DNA of 64,000 nt. It comes from Microbacterium foliorum (lineage in GTDB: Bacteria > Actinomycetota > Actinomycetes > Actinomycetales > Microbacteriaceae). The stretch spans positions 1,550,001 through 1,614,000 of the forward strand of contig NZ_CP041040.1 of assembly GCF_006385575.1 (NCBI RefSeq), given 5' to 3'. Below the pieces are notes generated by a model, which searched no databases, was not told where the DNA came from, and worked only from the letters and a program-made list of their open reading frames with translations. Shown here piece by piece: positions 35,957-44,472 of this stretch (positions are counted from its first letter, which is position 1; every line of letters begins with the position of its first letter). A program made the translations under genes and the position numbers.

Positions 35957-38440
35957 ATGGACACAGCCAATCTCTCGCGAGAGGAGACCGCGGCGCGATC
36001 CGCCGTCGTCTCCGTGCGCAGCATCCGCGTCGAACTCGACCTCACGGGTGCGCCCGAGCGGGCGCGCAGCGGGTTCCCCACGATCACGACACTGGAGTTC
36101 ACCTCGACCGCGTCGTCGACCTGGCTGGACTTCGTCGGCGAGAGCGTCGAGAGAGTGGTCGTGAACGGGGTCGAGCGCGAGGTGGTCTACGACGGTGCGC
36201 GCATCGAACTGCACGACCTCGTCGACACCAACGTGGTGCGTGTCGAGGCGGTCGGAAGCTACAGTCGGTCGGGCGAGGGGCTGCACCGGTTCCACGACCC
36301 CGCCGACGACCGGACCTATCTCTACACGCAGTACGAACCGGCCGACTCTCGACGCGTGATGGCCTGTTTCGAGCAGCCGGACATCAAGGCGCCGTACACC
36401 TTCGTGGTGGATGCCCCTGCGGGCTGGGAGGTGCTCTCGAACCAGGTCGCGGCGACCGTCGATGCCGGAGTCGGGGTGCAGCGCGTGGAGTTCGCACCGA
36501 CGCTCCCGATCTCGAGCTACATCACCTCCGTCGCGGCTGGGCCGTACGCCCGAGTCGAGGGGGACTGGGAGCGCGGTGATCAGCGCATCGCTCTCGGACT
36601 GTTCGTGCGGCAGTCGCTCTCGCAGTACCTGGAATCCGAGGAGATCCTCGAGATCACACGCCAGGGTCTCGACTTCTTCACCGATGCCTTCGCGTACCCC
36701 TATCCCTGGGGCAAGTACGACCAGATCTTCGTGCCCGAGTACAACCTCGGCGCGATGGAGAACCCGGGGCTCGTGACGTTCACCGAGTCGTACCTCTCAA
36801 GGGGTGCGGCCACCGACGCCCAGCGCGCTGCCCGCGCGAACACGATCCTGCATGAGATGGCGCACATGTGGTTCGGCGATCTCGTGACGATGAAGTGGTG
36901 GGACGACCTGTGGCTCAAGGAGTCCTTCGCCGACTACATGGGTTCGCACGCCTCAGCGGTGGCGACGCGCTTCCATGACGCGTGGGTCAAGTTCGCCGCC
37001 AACCGCAAGGCGTGGGCCTACCAGCAGGACCAGCTGCCGACGACGCACCCGATCGTCGCCGACATCACCGACCTCGAGGCGGCGAAGCTGAACTTCGACG
37101 GCATCACCTATGCCAAGGGTGCCGCGGTGCTGAAGCAGCTCGTGGCGTTCGTCGGCGATGACGCGTTCTTCGAAGGTGCCCGCAGATACTTCGCCGCGAA
37201 TGCCTTCGGTAACACGACCCTCGACGACTTCCTCGTGCAGCTGAGTGCGGTCTCCGGCCGCGACATGACCGAGTGGTCGCAGGCCTGGCTGCAGACGACA
37301 GGGGTCTCGACGCTGCGCCTCGAGCGGGAGACCGACGGCAGCGCCGCACTCGTGCAGAGCGATCCTCGCCCGCATCGCCTGCGCATCGGTCTCTACCACC
37401 GCGTCGACGGGCGGGTGATCCGCCGCGACCAGCTCGCGCTCGACATCCACGAGGAGCGCACACCCGTCGACATTCCGGTCGCAGATCTCGTGCTTCTCAA
37501 CGACGACGACCTCACCTATGCCAAGGTGCGACTCGACGACGCATCGCTGACGACGGTGCAGGAATCACTGTCCTCGATCGATGATCCCCTCGCGAGGGCC
37601 GTCGTCTGGTCGTCGCTCTGGAACGCCACGCGCGACGGAGAGCTGACGGTGGCGCGATACACCTCGATCGTGCGCGCGCATGCCCCGCACGAGTCGAACA
37701 TCGGTCTTCTCGCCGGCATCCTCGCGAACACCCTCTTCGCGATCCGGAACTATGCGAGCGACCACGAGCGACAGGGTGAGCAGCGGGCGTGGGTGGAGAC
37801 GGCGTGGGCTGCGCTGCAGGCATCCGATGTCGGCAGCGATGCGCAGCTCTCCTGGGCTCGCGCTCTCGCGTCGGCATCGGCTTTCGACGACGTGCGCGCA
37901 GCCGAGGTCGACGCGCTCCTGCACGGCGATGCCCCGGAAGGTCTCACGATCGACCCCGATCTGCGGTGGCAGCTGCTCACGTCTCTCGTCACGACGGGTC
38001 ACGCGGGCGCCGATGACGTCGCGGCCCAGCTGGAGTCCGACGACACCGGTAGCGGTCGCACGGCTGCTCGCAGGGCACTCGCCTCGCAACCCGATCCCAC
38101 GGTGAGAGCCGCAGCCTGGGACGCAGCCTGGAACGATGAAACGCTCAGCAATGACCATCTGGATGCCGTGATCGCGGGCTTCCGCGCAGGCGGGCGCCGT
38201 GATCTCATCGCGGGGTTCGACGCCGAGTACTTCGAGAGGATCGTCGACGCCTGGGGCGCACGGAGCATCGAGCTGGCTCAGCGCCTGGTCGTGGGACTGT
38301 TCCCCGCGTCGCCGACGCTCGACCTCGTGGATGCCTGGCTTGCCGACAACAGCGCAGCGCCCGCGGCGCTGCGCCGGATCGTCGTCGAGCAGCGTGATCA
38401 CCTGGCCCGAGCGCTGCGCGTTCGGGCTGCGCAGAGCTAG
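35957..38440 (+). CDS. pepN: Aminopeptidase N (M1 family)
   Basis: PepN removes N-terminal residues from peptides in the cytoplasm. The 827-residue protein has the substrate-binding GAMEN motif (residues 265-269) and the zinc motif HEMAHMWFGDLVTMKWWDDLWLKE, HEXXH at 299-303 with the third ligand Glu 18 residues later. A C-terminal ERAP1-like helical region follows. The length matches actinobacterial PepN. ATG at 35957 follows AAGGATGGAGAC. Its stop abuts the stop of the convergent kinase gene: the two stop codons are back to back in TAGCTA. Confidence 0.95.
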   Translation: MDTANLSREETAARSAVVSVRSIRVELDLTGAPERARSGFPTITTLEFTSTASSTWLDFVGESVERVVVNGVEREVVYDGARIELHDLVDTNVVRVEAVGSYSRSGEGLHRFHDPADDRTYLYTQYEPADSRRVMACFEQPDIKAPYTFVVDAPAGWEVLSNQVAATVDAGVGVQRVEFAPTLPISSYITSVAAGPYARVEGDWERGDQRIALGLFVRQSLSQYLESEEILEITRQGLDFFTDAFAYPYPWGKYDQIFVPEYNLGAMENPGLVTFTESYLSRGAATDAQRAARANTILHEMAHMWFGDLVTMKWWDDLWLKESFADYMGSHASAVATRFHDAWVKFAANRKAWAYQQDQLPTTHPIVADITDLEAAKLNFDGITYAKGAAVLKQLVAFVGDDAFFEGARRYFAANAFGNTTLDDFLVQLSAVSGRDMTEWSQAWLQTTGVSTLRLERETDGSAALVQSDPRPHRLRIGLYHRVDGRVIRRDQLALDIHEERTPVDIPVADLVLLNDDDLTYAKVRLDDASLTTVQESLSSIDDPLARAVVWSSLWNATRDGELTVARYTSIVRAHAPHESNIGLLAGILANTLFAIRNYASDHERQGEQRAWVETAWAALQASDVGSDAQLSWARALASASAFDDVRAAEVDALLHGDAPEGLTIDPDLRWQLLTSLVTTGHAGADDVAAQLESDDTGSGRTAARRALASQPDPTVRAAAWDAAWNDETLSNDHLDAVIAGFRAGGRRDLIAGFDAEYFERIVDAWGARSIELAQRLVVGLFPASPTLDLVDAWLADNSAAPAALRRIVVEQRDHLARALRVRAAQS

Positions 38441-39319
38441 CTAGCCCGCGTCGAGCTCGTCGGCGGTGCTCGCCCCCACGGCGAAGTACTCGGGTCGGTC
38501 GTCGCTCTGGGTCAGGAGAATCAGGGCGATGTACGCCGCCCACGCTCGCGCGCGGACCCAGGTGGCATCGTCGTACCGAGATCCGGTCGCACTGCGGAAC
38601 GCCTCGCGACCTGAGGCGTCGAAGAGCATCCACGACGAGGCGAGATCGTAGGCGGGGTCACCGACCGTGACGTCGCCGAAGTCGATGAGTGCAGCGAGCG
38701 TGCCATCCTCCACCAGCATGTTGCCCGGGTGGAGATCGCCGTGGATCCAGACCTGCTCCGAGCCGACCGGTGCGGCGAGACCTGCGACCCAGGCGTCCCG
38801 CAGCGCCGTGCGGTGCCTGAACGCGTCGAGCCGTGGCCGTATCGCGTCGTCTCGAGTGCTCAGGGCGCGTCCTCGCACCGGGTTGCGCGGAGCATCCGCG
38901 GGGGCTGGGGTGTGCAGCGCCCTCAGGGCGTCGGCGAGTCGTGGTGCCCACGCCGCGTTGTCCGATCGGGAGGAGGCGAGCGCCGCCGTTCCGGAGATCC
39001 AGGGGACGACTGACCAGGGCCGCGGAAACAGCTCGGTCGATTCGCCGGAGATCAGCGGCACCGGGGTGCGGATGCCGATGGCCGCCAGTGCCGGACCGAT
39101 CGCGCGGAGCGCGCGCTGCTCATTCGTGATGAGAGGCACGGCGAGCTCGCGTCGCGGCAGTCGCACGACCAGCTCCGATCCGAGCCTCCACATCGAGTTG
39201 TCCCAGCCGTCGGCGAACAGCCTGAGCGGCAGACCGGCGAGATCAGGGCTGGTTCGCCGGAGAAGGTCTCGCACGCCGCTCTCGTCGAGCGAGTACTCGG
39301 CGGAGGGGGAGTCCGCCAC
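38441..39319 (-). CDS. Aminoglycoside phosphotransferase-family (APH) kinase-like protein
   Basis: The 292-residue protein has the APH fold: RLFADGWDNSMWRLGSELVVRLPRRE at the N-lobe, the Brenner-type catalytic loop WIHGDLHPGNMLVEDG (about 208-223), and IDFGDVTVGDPAYDLASSW with the Mg-binding Asp. Such proteins phosphorylate antibiotics, sugars or other hydroxyl compounds. This one has no evidence of being a resistance enzyme. GTG at 39319 is 2 nt after the stop of the upstream MBL gene, so the two are likely cotranscribed. Confidence 0.85.
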   Translation of the reverse strand: MADSPSAEYSLDESGVRDLLRRTSPDLAGLPLRLFADGWDNSMWRLGSELVVRLPRRELAVPLITNEQRALRAIGPALAAIGIRTPVPLISGESTELFPRPWSVVPWISGTAALASSRSDNAAWAPRLADALRALHTPAPADAPRNPVRGRALSTRDDAIRPRLDAFRHRTALRDAWVAGLAAPVGSEQVWIHGDLHPGNMLVEDGTLAALIDFGDVTVGDPAYDLASSWMLFDASGREAFRSATGSRYDDATWVRARAWAAYIALILLTQSDDRPEYFAVGASTADELDAG

Positions 39320-39321
39320 GG

Positions 39322-39960
39322 TCAGATGTCGAGCAAGTCGCCCGGTTCGAGGACCGAGAACTCTCCGCCGCCCTGCTCGGTCGCCCACTGCAGTCGCTGG
39401 CGGTGCATCGTCTTGCCTGCGACCGAGAGGGTCATGTCGTGAGTGCCGAAAGCCCGACGAGGGCGCACGGCGAGGACGTAGTCCATGGCCTCGCCGATCT
39501 TCAGCCAGGGTGCCCCGAGCGGAGCGGCGAGCGTGCCGACCTCGACCCCCTCTGGAACCGCGTAGGAGTCGCCGGGGTAGTAGAAGGCGTCGTTGACCAG
39601 TACGCCCACGTTCTCGACCGTGGGCAGCGACGAGTGGATCACCTCGTGCGTGCCACCGAAGAAGCGGAGCGTGAAGGCGCCGACCTCGACGGTCTCTCCC
39701 GGAGCGACCTCTGAGATGTCGTAGCCCTCAGCCGCACGGGCGACGCCGGCAGGAGCGTAGATCGGAGTGCCGGGGGCGGCGCGGAGGATCCGATCCAGGT
39801 GCTCGGGCGTCCAGTGGTCGGGGTGCTCGTGGGTGATCACGACGGCGACGAGACCTGAGAGATCGTTCAGGGGCGCGGTGAAGGAGCCGGGATCGATCAG
39901 GAGGATGTCATCGCCCTGCTGGATGCGAAGAGCGGCATGTTCGAATTTCGTGATGCGCAT
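39322..39960 (-). CDS. MBL-fold metallo-hydrolase
   Basis: The 212-residue protein has the metallo-beta-lactamase fold with MRITKFEHAALRIQ at the start, LLIDPGSF, the metal motif VVITHEHPDHW (about 48-58) and FGGTHEVIH. A second His-containing segment is FGTHDMTLS near residue 170. It resembles UlaG/UPF0173-type hydrolases. The substrate is unknown. The in-frame extension upstream to the tRNA promoter region is probably not translated. Confidence 0.87.
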   Translation of the reverse strand: MRITKFEHAALRIQQGDDILLIDPGSFTAPLNDLSGLVAVVITHEHPDHWTPEHLDRILRAAPGTPIYAPAGVARAAEGYDISEVAPGETVEVGAFTLRFFGGTHEVIHSSLPTVENVGVLVNDAFYYPGDSYAVPEGVEVGTLAAPLGAPWLKIGEAMDYVLAVRPRRAFGTHDMTLSVAGKTMHRQRLQWATEQGGGEFSVLEPGDLLDI

Positions 39961-40113
39961 GAGGTGAGTCAACTCCTTCGCAGCCTCTCTGGCAAACCGC
40001 CGAGCCAGCGCGCCACGCCCGGGAATCGACGAGGGCTCGCCTCGATTTGGCGGCGCGAGAATCGTCATGGCATACTTGTTGAGTTGTCGCGGCACGGAAA
40101 CGTTCCGCCAGAC

Positions 40114-40186
40114 GGCCCCATCGTATAGCGGCCTAGTACGCTGCCCTCTCACGGCGGTAACGCGGGTTCGAATCCCGCTGGGGTCA
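40114..40186 (+). tRNA. tRNA-Glu(CTC)
   Basis: This is a 73-nt cloverleaf. The acceptor GGCCCCA pairs with TGGGGTC with one G-U, and the discriminator is A. The anticodon arm CTGCC-CTCTCAC-GGCGG gives CTC. The T arm is CGGG-TTCGAAT-CCCG. A terminator follows. Confidence 0.95.
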
Positions 40187-40193
40187 CAACAAG

Positions 40194-40223
40194 CGAAAGC
40201 CCTCGGTTCTCCGAGGGCTTTCG
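40194..40223 (+). terminator. Terminator after tRNA-Glu
   Basis: CGAAAGCCCTCGG and CCGAGGGCTTTCG form a perfect 13-bp stem with a 4-nt loop; GTCGTTTC follows. Confidence 0.88.
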
Positions 40224-40282
40224 TCGTTTCCGATTGGTTCCTCTGTCCGGCTGGCCGTGCTCAGCGGCGAGCCGGACAGAGG

Positions 40283-41389
40283 TCAGCCCACGTTGGAGCT
40301 TGAGTTCGAGCTCGTGGTCGAGGCCGCGGCGCGACGGGAGCGGCGCGACCGACGGACGAACCACACGATCAGCACCACCACGCCGCCCAGAGCGAGCCAC
40401 GGCAGGATGAACCCGACGGCGATCACCAGGGCGTTCATCGAGGCCACGAGGCCGTTCCAGCCGGCGAGGAGCCCGTCGGAGAACCCGGCAGGGTCGGCGG
40501 TGGTCGCGGCGGTGGTGCGAGTCAGCTGAACCGTGAGACTCGACATCGCGACCTGGTCCTCGAGCGATGCGAGCTGCTGCTCGTACGCCTCGAGCTGTCC
40601 CTGGCGTTCCGTGAGCGCGACCTCCGCCTCGATGAGCTCCGCGACGGTGCCCGTCTGAGACATCAGCTCGCTGAGTCGCTCGACAGATGCCCTGGTCGCG
40701 TCGATGCGAGCGCGCAGGTCGATGGCGGTCGAGGTCACATCCTGCTGCGAGATCGACGACGAGACCACATCTCCCGATTCGGCCAGTTCATCGATGACCG
40801 CGGGGAGGTCGGTCGAAGGCACTCGGATGCTGATCCAGCCGTAGCCCGGGTCCGCCGGTGCAGGCGCGGGGGCGGAGGTGTCGTCGACGGCGGCGCTTCT
40901 GCCGATCTCGGTGCTTTCGACGTAGCCGCCGCGCGACTCGGCGAGTGCACCGATCGTGTCGGCGGCGTCAGCGATGTCTTTCACCTCCACCGTCGCAGTG
41001 GCGGTCGCGATGATCTCGCGATCAGCCACTGCGGAATCACCGGCCATCGGCGCAGACTCGGCCGTATCCGTCGCAGTCGACGGTGCGCCCTGCTCGGCAG
41101 CGCCCGAGCGGGACTCCTCCGTGACGAGCATGTCTCCGCCCTCGGCCGTGCTCGTCGCCGAACCGCCGACCGCGGTGAGGATCGGGGGAGTGATGAGGAC
41201 ACCGATGACGAATGCGGCTGCGATCCCCGTGCCGGTCAGCCACCCACGCCGACGGCGTCGATCGCGTGCCGCGGCCGGCGCCTTACGTGGTCGTTCGGCG
41301 GCGATGTCGTCGAACACGGCTGTCTCGATGCGGGCCACTGCCGCATCGGTGAGCTCGGGCAGCTGCTCGGTGCTGGGCTTGTCGTTCAT
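40283..41389 (-). CDS. DUF4349 membrane protein with an anti-sigma-like N-terminus
   Basis: The 368-residue protein starts with a cytoplasmic region (1-50) that resembles the short anti-sigma tails of actinobacteria (ELTDAAVARIETAVFDDIAAERP). A basic stretch and a TM segment (GWLTGTGIAAAFVIGVLITPPI, about 50-72) follow, then an extracellular DUF4349 domain. That domain has a coiled-coil core (RIDATRASVERLSELMSQTGTVAELIEAEVALTERQGQLEAYEQQLASLE). A second TM (about 322-345) and a basic C-terminal tail close the protein. The ATG overlaps the TGA of the ECF sigma gene. Anti-sigma activity is inferred, not shown. Confidence 0.83.
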   Translation of the reverse strand: MNDKPSTEQLPELTDAAVARIETAVFDDIAAERPRKAPAAARDRRRRRGWLTGTGIAAAFVIGVLITPPILTAVGGSATSTAEGGDMLVTEESRSGAAEQGAPSTATDTAESAPMAGDSAVADREIIATATATVEVKDIADAADTIGALAESRGGYVESTEIGRSAAVDDTSAPAPAPADPGYGWISIRVPSTDLPAVIDELAESGDVVSSSISQQDVTSTAIDLRARIDATRASVERLSELMSQTGTVAELIEAEVALTERQGQLEAYEQQLASLEDQVAMSSLTVQLTRTTAATTADPAGFSDGLLAGWNGLVASMNALVIAVGFILPWLALGGVVVLIVWFVRRSRRSRRAAASTTSSNSSSNVG

Positions 41390-41943
41390 GCGTCGCTCGC
41401 TTCCTTCACGGCACCGCGTAGTCGGGTGCGGACTCGGGAGAGACGGTTCCGGACGATCGCATGGCTCACGCCGAGCTCCTCGGCAGCGGCCTGGTAGGCA
41501 TAGCCTTCGGCGGCGCAGAGGCGGAAGATCGCGCGGTCGAGGTCGCTCAGTGTGCCGACCTCTGCGGCGATCCGCTCCGCGAGGTCTGCGGTGATCACCT
41601 GCTCCTCGACGCTGATCGTCGAGGGCAGAGCCTCATCCACCGCATCCGTCGTGTGGGCCTGGTCGCGCCTGCGCTGACGAAGGCGATTCGAGGCCTGGAA
41701 GCGGCAGATCGTCGCGAGCCACGGGAGGATCGAGTCTCCCTGCAGCTCGAACCCCGGCAGTTTCCGCCATGCCGTGACGAAGGTCTCCTGCGTCACGTCC
41801 TCGGCATCGGCGGGCGAGCCGAGCATGCCGTGCGCGATCCAGTAGACCGGGCGGACATATGAGCGGTACAGCTCACGGAAGGCGCTCTCGTCGCCTGCCG
41901 CGGCCTGCGCCGCCACTCTCTGATCACTCGTCTGCACTGGCAT
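41386..41943 (-). CDS. ECF RNA polymerase sigma factor
   Basis: The 185-residue protein has sigma-2 region motifs FRELYRSYVRPVYWIAHGMLGSPADAEDVTQETFVTAWRKL (about 22-62) and sigma-4 IFRLCAAEGYAYQAAAEELGVSHAIVRNRLSRVRTRLR (about 140-177), the region that binds the -35 element. It should direct RNA polymerase to a small regulon in response to an envelope signal. It overlaps the DUF4349 gene by 4 bp, so a sigma/anti-sigma-like pair is made together. Confidence 0.93.
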   Translation of the reverse strand: MPVQTSDQRVAAQAAAGDESAFRELYRSYVRPVYWIAHGMLGSPADAEDVTQETFVTAWRKLPGFELQGDSILPWLATICRFQASNRLRQRRRDQAHTTDAVDEALPSTISVEEQVITADLAERIAAEVGTLSDLDRAIFRLCAAEGYAYQAAAEELGVSHAIVRNRLSRVRTRLRGAVKEASDA

Positions 41944-42003
41944 CCCGATTCCGTTCGGTGTCTCTCACCTGGGAAGTGTCGAAGGATGCCCCATCGTCTC
42001 AGA

Positions 42004-42645
42004 TCAGTGTGCGGGCTGCGCGTGCGCCTTCGCGAGCGTCTGCTGAGACATGCGGTCGATCCAGGCGAGTGCGACTGCCGAGACGATGAACACCATGTGG
42101 ATGACGACCTGCCAGAGCACGCCGATGGGGGTGTACTTCTCGCCGTCCGTGCTGATCCCGCTCTCGCTCATGCCACCGACCTCGATGAAGGTCTTGAGCA
42201 GGTGGATCGATGAGATTCCGATGATCGCCATCGCCAGCTTGACCTTGAGGACGTTGGCGTTCACGTGCGAGAGCCACTCGGGCTGGTCGGGGTGGCCGTC
42301 GACGTTGATGCGCGAGACGAACGTCTCATAGCCGCCGATGATCACCATGATGAGCAGGTTGGCGATCATCACGACATCGATCAGACCGAGCACGGCGAGC
42401 ATGATCACCGCTTCGTCGAGGTGCGTGATGTCGTGGATGACGCCCTCGATGAGATGCCACAGCTCGACCATGAAGACGATCACGTAGACGAGCTGCGCGA
42501 CGATCAGTCCGAGATACAGCGGGGCCTGCAGCCAGCGGCTGACGAAGATGAGGGATCCGATCGCCCGAGCCCAGGAATTCTGAGACCGAGGGGCGAGGGG
42601 AGGGATGCCGTTCGTGGCGGTGTCTGGGCGCGAGGTCGAGGTCAC
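42004..42645 (-). CDS. UPF0114/YqhA-family membrane protein
   Basis: The 213-residue protein has about four hydrophobic segments and the YqhA family blocks: FVSRWLQAPLYLGLIVAQLVYVIVF, VLGLIDVVMIANLLIMVIIGGYETFVSRI, KLAMAIIGISSIHLLKTFIEV and VIHMVFIVSAVALAWIDRM. The function of the family is unknown. The GTG at 42645 begins VTSTSRPDTATNG. It is divergent from the TerC gene and its leader. Confidence 0.9.
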   Translation of the reverse strand: MTSTSRPDTATNGIPPLAPRSQNSWARAIGSLIFVSRWLQAPLYLGLIVAQLVYVIVFMVELWHLIEGVIHDITHLDEAVIMLAVLGLIDVVMIANLLIMVIIGGYETFVSRINVDGHPDQPEWLSHVNANVLKVKLAMAIIGISSIHLLKTFIEVGGMSESGISTDGEKYTPIGVLWQVVIHMVFIVSAVALAWIDRMSQQTLAKAHAQPAH

Positions 42646-42695
42646 GTCGACTATTCCACCACGGCCCCGCCGCTCCGCTAACATTGCTGACGCGA

Positions 42696-42803
42696 GAGGG
42701 AGTATCCCGCAAGCGCACCCACCGTCATCACGAGCACCGTCATCGCTGCTCCGGTCGTGCGGCGCACTCTGTGCGTGGGAGAGACTTTCGGCGTTCTCCC
42801 TAC
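42696..42803 (+). promoter_or_regulatory. Candidate yybP-ykoY (manganese) riboswitch upstream of terC
   Basis: The leader shows the hallmark order of this class. GAGGGAGTA (42696) can pair through AGGGAG with CTCCCT (42796-42801) to close a P1-like stem. CGTCATCACGAGC and CGTCATCGCTGC lie in the interior, and GAGACTTTCGGCG resembles the conserved GACCTTTG-type loop. The element ends 24 nt before the TTG start. yybP-ykoY riboswitches commonly control TerC/YkoY-type Mn exporters. Confidence 0.65.
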
Positions 42804-42826
42804 CCTCCGAAAGGTGCTGTACGCCC

Positions 42827-43831
42827 TTGGAAATCCCCGTCTGGTTCGAGATCACCTCGATGATCGTCCTCACGATCATCCTGATCGGCGATCTGCTTCT
42901 GATCCGTCTCCGTCCCCACATCCCCTCGACCAAGGAGTCGACGCTGTGGGTCGTGTTCTACGTCGCCCTCGCGCTGCTCTTCGCGGTGTTCCTCGGGAGC
43001 GTGTCCGGTTGGCGCAACGCGGGCGACTTCATCACCGGCTGGGCACTCGAATACAGCCTGTCCATCGACAACCTGTTCGTCTTCGTGCTGATCATGGCTC
43101 AGTTCGCCGTGCCGCGACGCCTGCAGCAGCAGGTGCTGATGGTCGGCATCATCATCGCGCTCGTCCTGCGCGGCGCTTTCATCCTCGTCGGCGTGGCGAT
43201 CGTCGAGAACTTCTCGCCGATCTTCTATGTCTTCGGAGCCTTCCTGATCTACACCGCGATCAAGCAGGCGATGCCTGAGGGCGAGCACGAAGACGATGTG
43301 AAGAAGGAGAACTTCATCGTGCGCCTGCTGCGGCGCCGGATCGACATCAGTGAGACGTACGACGGATCGAAGCTGCGCACGACCGTCGACGGCAAGCGCA
43401 TGTGGACCCCGATGGTGATCGTCTTCATCACGATCGGTGTGACCGACCTGATCTTCGCGATCGACTCGATTCCCGCGATCTTCGAGATCACCACCAACGG
43501 GTTCCTCGTCTTCGCCGCGAACATCTTCGCGCTCATGGGGCTGCGTCAGCTCTACTTCCTGCTCGGCGACCTGCTCGACCGCCTGCGCTACCTGCATTAC
43601 GGCATCGCCGTGATCCTCGGCTTCATCGGCATCAAACTGATCCTGCACGCACTGCACGAGAACGAGCTGCCCTTCATCAACGGCGGCGAGCACGTCGAGT
43701 GGGTGCCCGACATCGACAACATGGTGTCGCTGGGAGTCATCGTCGTGTCGATGACCGTCGCGACGGTCGCCAGCCTCATCGCGTCCTCACGCGAGAAGTC
43801 GGCGGCGAAGAAGGCGCTGAACGTCGAGTGA
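42827..43831 (+). CDS. TerC-family membrane protein (probable Mn2+ exporter, Alx/YkoY-like)
   Basis: The 334-residue protein has about eight hydrophobic helices. The family signature includes EYSLSIDNLFVFVLIMAQF (about 68-86) and VFITIGVTDLIFAIDSIPAIFEIT (about 203-226), whose acidic residues sit within membrane helices and are thought to bind metal. A basic loop RLLRRRIDISETYDG lies between. TTG at 42827 is the best start: the protein then begins MEIPVWFEI, as in relatives, and GAAAGGTG lies upstream. Regulation through the leader riboswitch is likely. Tellurite resistance is the older family name. Confidence 0.88.
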   Translation: MEIPVWFEITSMIVLTIILIGDLLLIRLRPHIPSTKESTLWVVFYVALALLFAVFLGSVSGWRNAGDFITGWALEYSLSIDNLFVFVLIMAQFAVPRRLQQQVLMVGIIIALVLRGAFILVGVAIVENFSPIFYVFGAFLIYTAIKQAMPEGEHEDDVKKENFIVRLLRRRIDISETYDGSKLRTTVDGKRMWTPMVIVFITIGVTDLIFAIDSIPAIFEITTNGFLVFAANIFALMGLRQLYFLLGDLLDRLRYLHYGIAVILGFIGIKLILHALHENELPFINGGEHVEWVPDIDNMVSLGVIVVSMTVATVASLIASSREKSAAKKALNVE

Positions 43832-43842
43832 TCGCAGCCCGC

Positions 43843-44436
43843 TCACTCGGCTGACCAGAGGAGCTCCGCTTCGAGGGTGAGATCGATGACCTGACCCAGC
43901 AGGGCGCCGAGTGAGTTGGACTGCAGCAGGGCGTACTGGTCGTACTCGCCCAGGGGCGCGATCGCGGCGAGCTGCCAGGCCGCGGCGAGCGGGTCGTCTG
44001 ACAGCTCGGTGTCGGCATCCCACGGCGAGTCCACTCGCGCGAGGACCCGACGCACGATGGCCTCGGCTTCGGTGCGCAGGGGGGTGAGAGTGTCGTGCCA
44101 CGTCAGCTGAGGCAGCTGCGTGACCTCTGCGCGGGGATAGGGCGCATCGTCGAGCCACTGATCGACCGTGAAGCGGGCCGTGCCGACTGCGAGCGTGTGC
44201 AGCACATCGGCGTCCGCCGCTACGCTCACCAGTCGGGCCATCGTGCCGAACCTGCTGCGCCGATCGCCGCCTCCCACCTCGTGACCGCGCTCGATGAGCA
44301 CGACGCCGAACTGCGGGTCGTCGTCGTCGAGCAGATGCCCGATCATCGTGAGGTACCTCGGCTCGAAGACGCGGAGCGGAAGCGGGGTGTAGGGAAAGAG
44401 AACCGACCCGAGCGGGAACATCGGTATTTCAGCCAT
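43843..44436 (-). CDS. LON substrate-binding (N-domain) protein
   Basis: The 197-residue protein has the stand-alone Lon N-terminal domain: IPMFPLGSVLFPYTPLPLRVFEPRYLTMIGHLLDDD, then FGVVLIERGHEVGGGD and a helical tail. No ATPase or protease domain is present. Such proteins are widespread in actinobacteria and their partner is unknown. It is convergent with terC and divergent from the DUF427 gene, 36 nt away. Confidence 0.87.
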   Translation of the reverse strand: MAEIPMFPLGSVLFPYTPLPLRVFEPRYLTMIGHLLDDDDPQFGVVLIERGHEVGGGDRRSRFGTMARLVSVAADADVLHTLAVGTARFTVDQWLDDAPYPRAEVTQLPQLTWHDTLTPLRTEAEAIVRRVLARVDSPWDADTELSDDPLAAAWQLAAIAPLGEYDQYALLQSNSLGALLGQVIDLTLEAELLWSAE

Positions 44437-44460
44437 GACCACAGTCAACACCGCGCGACG

Positions 44461-44466
44461 TACAGT
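44461..44466 (+). promoter_or_regulatory. -10 box TACAGT before the DUF427 gene
   Basis: TACAGT, 6 nt, then the ATG at 44473: the leaderless spacing pattern. Confidence 0.5.
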
Positions 44467-44472
44467 GAACAG

